Positions 13,074 through 13,641 of a stretch of DNA of 13,641 nucleotides are shown here, in pieces. The translations under genes were made by a program, and so were the position numbers. The stretch is from Bdellovibrionales bacterium (lineage in GTDB: Bacteria > Bdellovibrionota > Bacteriovoracia > Bacteriovoracales > Bacteriovoracaceae), in contig SXUH01000305.1 in assembly GCA_005791855.1 (NCBI GenBank), positions 1 to 13,641 on the forward strand, written 5' to 3'. Within the stretch, counting starts at the first letter, position 1. The number at the start of each line of letters is the position of its first letter. The notes under the pieces were generated by a model. The model saw only the letters and a list, made by a program, of their open reading frames with translations, was not told the DNA's origin and ran no database searches.

Positions 13074-13120
13074 GAGCTGGCGAGGTCTTCGCACGAAAGT
13101 GCGCCAGCTCTCTGGCGCAC
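13074..13120 (-). promoter_or_regulatory. overlapping mutually exclusive inverted repeats (attenuator- or terminator-like)
   Basis: Three perfect inverted repeats share arms. GTGCGCCAG (13099-13107) pairs with CTGGCGCAC (13112-13120) around a four-base loop. GAGCTGGCG (13074-13082) pairs with CGCCAGCTC (13102-13110). CGCAC (13090-13094) pairs with GTGCG (13099-13103) around GAAA. The first two cannot form together. Read on the minus strand, the four-base-loop hairpin comes first, 12 bases after the copper-protein stop, followed by TTTC. This could be a terminator with a competing antiterminator before the next gene, or simply a palindromic intergenic repeat. Confidence 0.5.
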
Positions 13121-13131
13121 GAATCGCTTTC

Positions 13132-13494
13132 TCAGTGAGCCATGCTCCTGCAGGAGTCCGCGCACCGGCGGCACTGGTCCGCACACCTCTGCATCATGGA
13201 GTCGTTGGGATCTACGCTCCGGCAAGATTCTTCGCAGGCTTCGCAGATCTTCGCACACAGCTGGCAATGCTCGTAGGCGAACTTCCCGCCGAGCTGCATG
13301 AGCGTGGCGCTGACGTTGCAAACCTGGGCGCACTCCATCATGAGCGTGAGGTGCTTCTGCTCCGTATGTTCGCCTCCCTGGGCGAGGCAGTGGGGGATGC
13401 AGCCCATGCATTCCTGATAGCAGGCGATGCAGTCTCGGAGACACTGGTCCATGTTGCTTCCCTTTGACTGCTCCATGCTTCCTTGAATATCCAT
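13132..13494 (-). CDS. cysteine-rich four-helix copper-storage protein (Csp3-like)
   Basis: This 120-residue protein has 17 Cys, at positions 18, 22, 25, 29, 32, 36, 55, 59, 77, 80, 84, 87, 91, 104, 108, 111 and 115. They are spaced CxxxC and CxxC along predicted helices. This is the pattern of the four-helix-bundle copper-storage proteins, in which Cys side chains lining the core of the bundle bind many Cu(I) ions. No signal or Tat peptide is present, so it resembles cytosolic Csp3 rather than exported Csp1. The start at 13494 is supported by GAGGAGG about five bases upstream; a longer in-frame version adds 22 residues that do not fit. It would buffer or store cytosolic copper. It is the first gene of a minus-strand run, and the inverted repeats downstream may limit read-through. 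Confidence 0.88.
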   Translation of the reverse strand: MDIQGSMEQSKGSNMDQCLRDCIACYQECMGCIPHCLAQGGEHTEQKHLTLMMECAQVCNVSATLMQLGGKFAYEHCQLCAKICEACEESCRSVDPNDSMMQRCADQCRRCADSCRSMAH

Positions 13495-13641
13495 ACCGAC
13501 CTCCTCGTGGTTCGTTCTTAGATAAGAGTTCATCTTCCGGAAGCTTCTGACAACCGCCACGGCGGGATCTTTAGCAATTCTTCAAGCCCACGCATAGAAG
13601 GATCATATCGGTGCCATAGGGACTCTCTATGGGAGATGTCC
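13495..13641 (-). promoter_or_regulatory. upstream region of the copper-storage gene
   Basis: On the minus strand TTGTCA (13548-13553, five of six) could pair with TCTTAT (13522-13527) over a 20-bp spacer. That spacer contains the palindrome CTTCCGGAAG (13534-13543). A long spacer with a dyad inside is how MerR-family copper regulators such as CueR act, but this palindrome is shorter than a CueR site. Further out, CCATAG (13614-13619) and CTATGG (13627-13632) form another inverted repeat at the window edge. No gene is visible here. Confidence 0.3.

Overview
This window looks like chromosomal DNA of a Gram-negative bacterium of moderately high GC. Hand counts give about 58-63% GC inside genes and lower values in the short intergenic gaps. 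Secreted proteins with Sec signal peptides, c-type haem motifs, an outer-membrane beta-barrel and single-gene or short-operon packing fit a Bdellovibrionota- or deltaproteobacterium-like lineage. That placement is inferred from gene style only and is not firm. Ten of the fifteen natural gene ends use TAG, which is an unusual stop preference. I see no rRNA, tRNA, CRISPR array, insertion sequence or phage gene.

Layout, left to right. (1) 128-634 encodes a small secreted protein made almost wholly of four 35-residue Cys-containing repeats. Facing it is a minus-strand pair, a RidA-like protein (631-1014) behind a large secreted monohaem protein (1020-2576). (2) A second, unrelated secreted monohaem protein (2712-3824) is divergent from that pair. 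(3) An APC-family amino-acid permease (3929-5269) has a perfect 11-bp inverted repeat just before its start. (4) On the minus strand, 6883-5285 is a sensor histidine kinase with an ethylene-receptor-like three-helix membrane domain, a PAS domain and a complete kinase core. It is cut by one in-frame TAG at 6581-6583 between membrane helices 2 and 3. (5) A plus-strand pair encodes a short-chain dehydrogenase (6975-7976) and an NAD(P)H:FMN reductase-like flavoprotein (7988-8491). (6) A small secreted Cys protein is encoded on the minus strand (8503-8856).

(7) A probable envelope-polysaccharide locus follows: a YaiO-type outer-membrane barrel on the minus strand (8957-9718), and divergent from it a membrane-anchored HEAT-repeat protein (9782-10783) translationally coupled to a processive family-2 glycosyltransferase (10780-12192). 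A stand-alone response regulator (12189-12554) runs into the glycosyltransferase tail to tail. (8) The right end holds a small secreted protein (12598-13023), a set of mutually exclusive inverted repeats (13074-13120), and a cytosolic Csp3-like cysteine-rich copper-storage protein (13132-13494) with its upstream region.

How the genes may work together: the glycosyltransferase, HEAT protein and YaiO barrel read as synthesis, scaffold and outer-membrane parts of one glycan system. The dehydrogenase and flavin reductase form a redox pair. The two monohaem proteins belong to the periplasm. The most notable single observation is the amber-interrupted ethylene-receptor-like kinase in a neighbourhood where TAG is the main stop codon.
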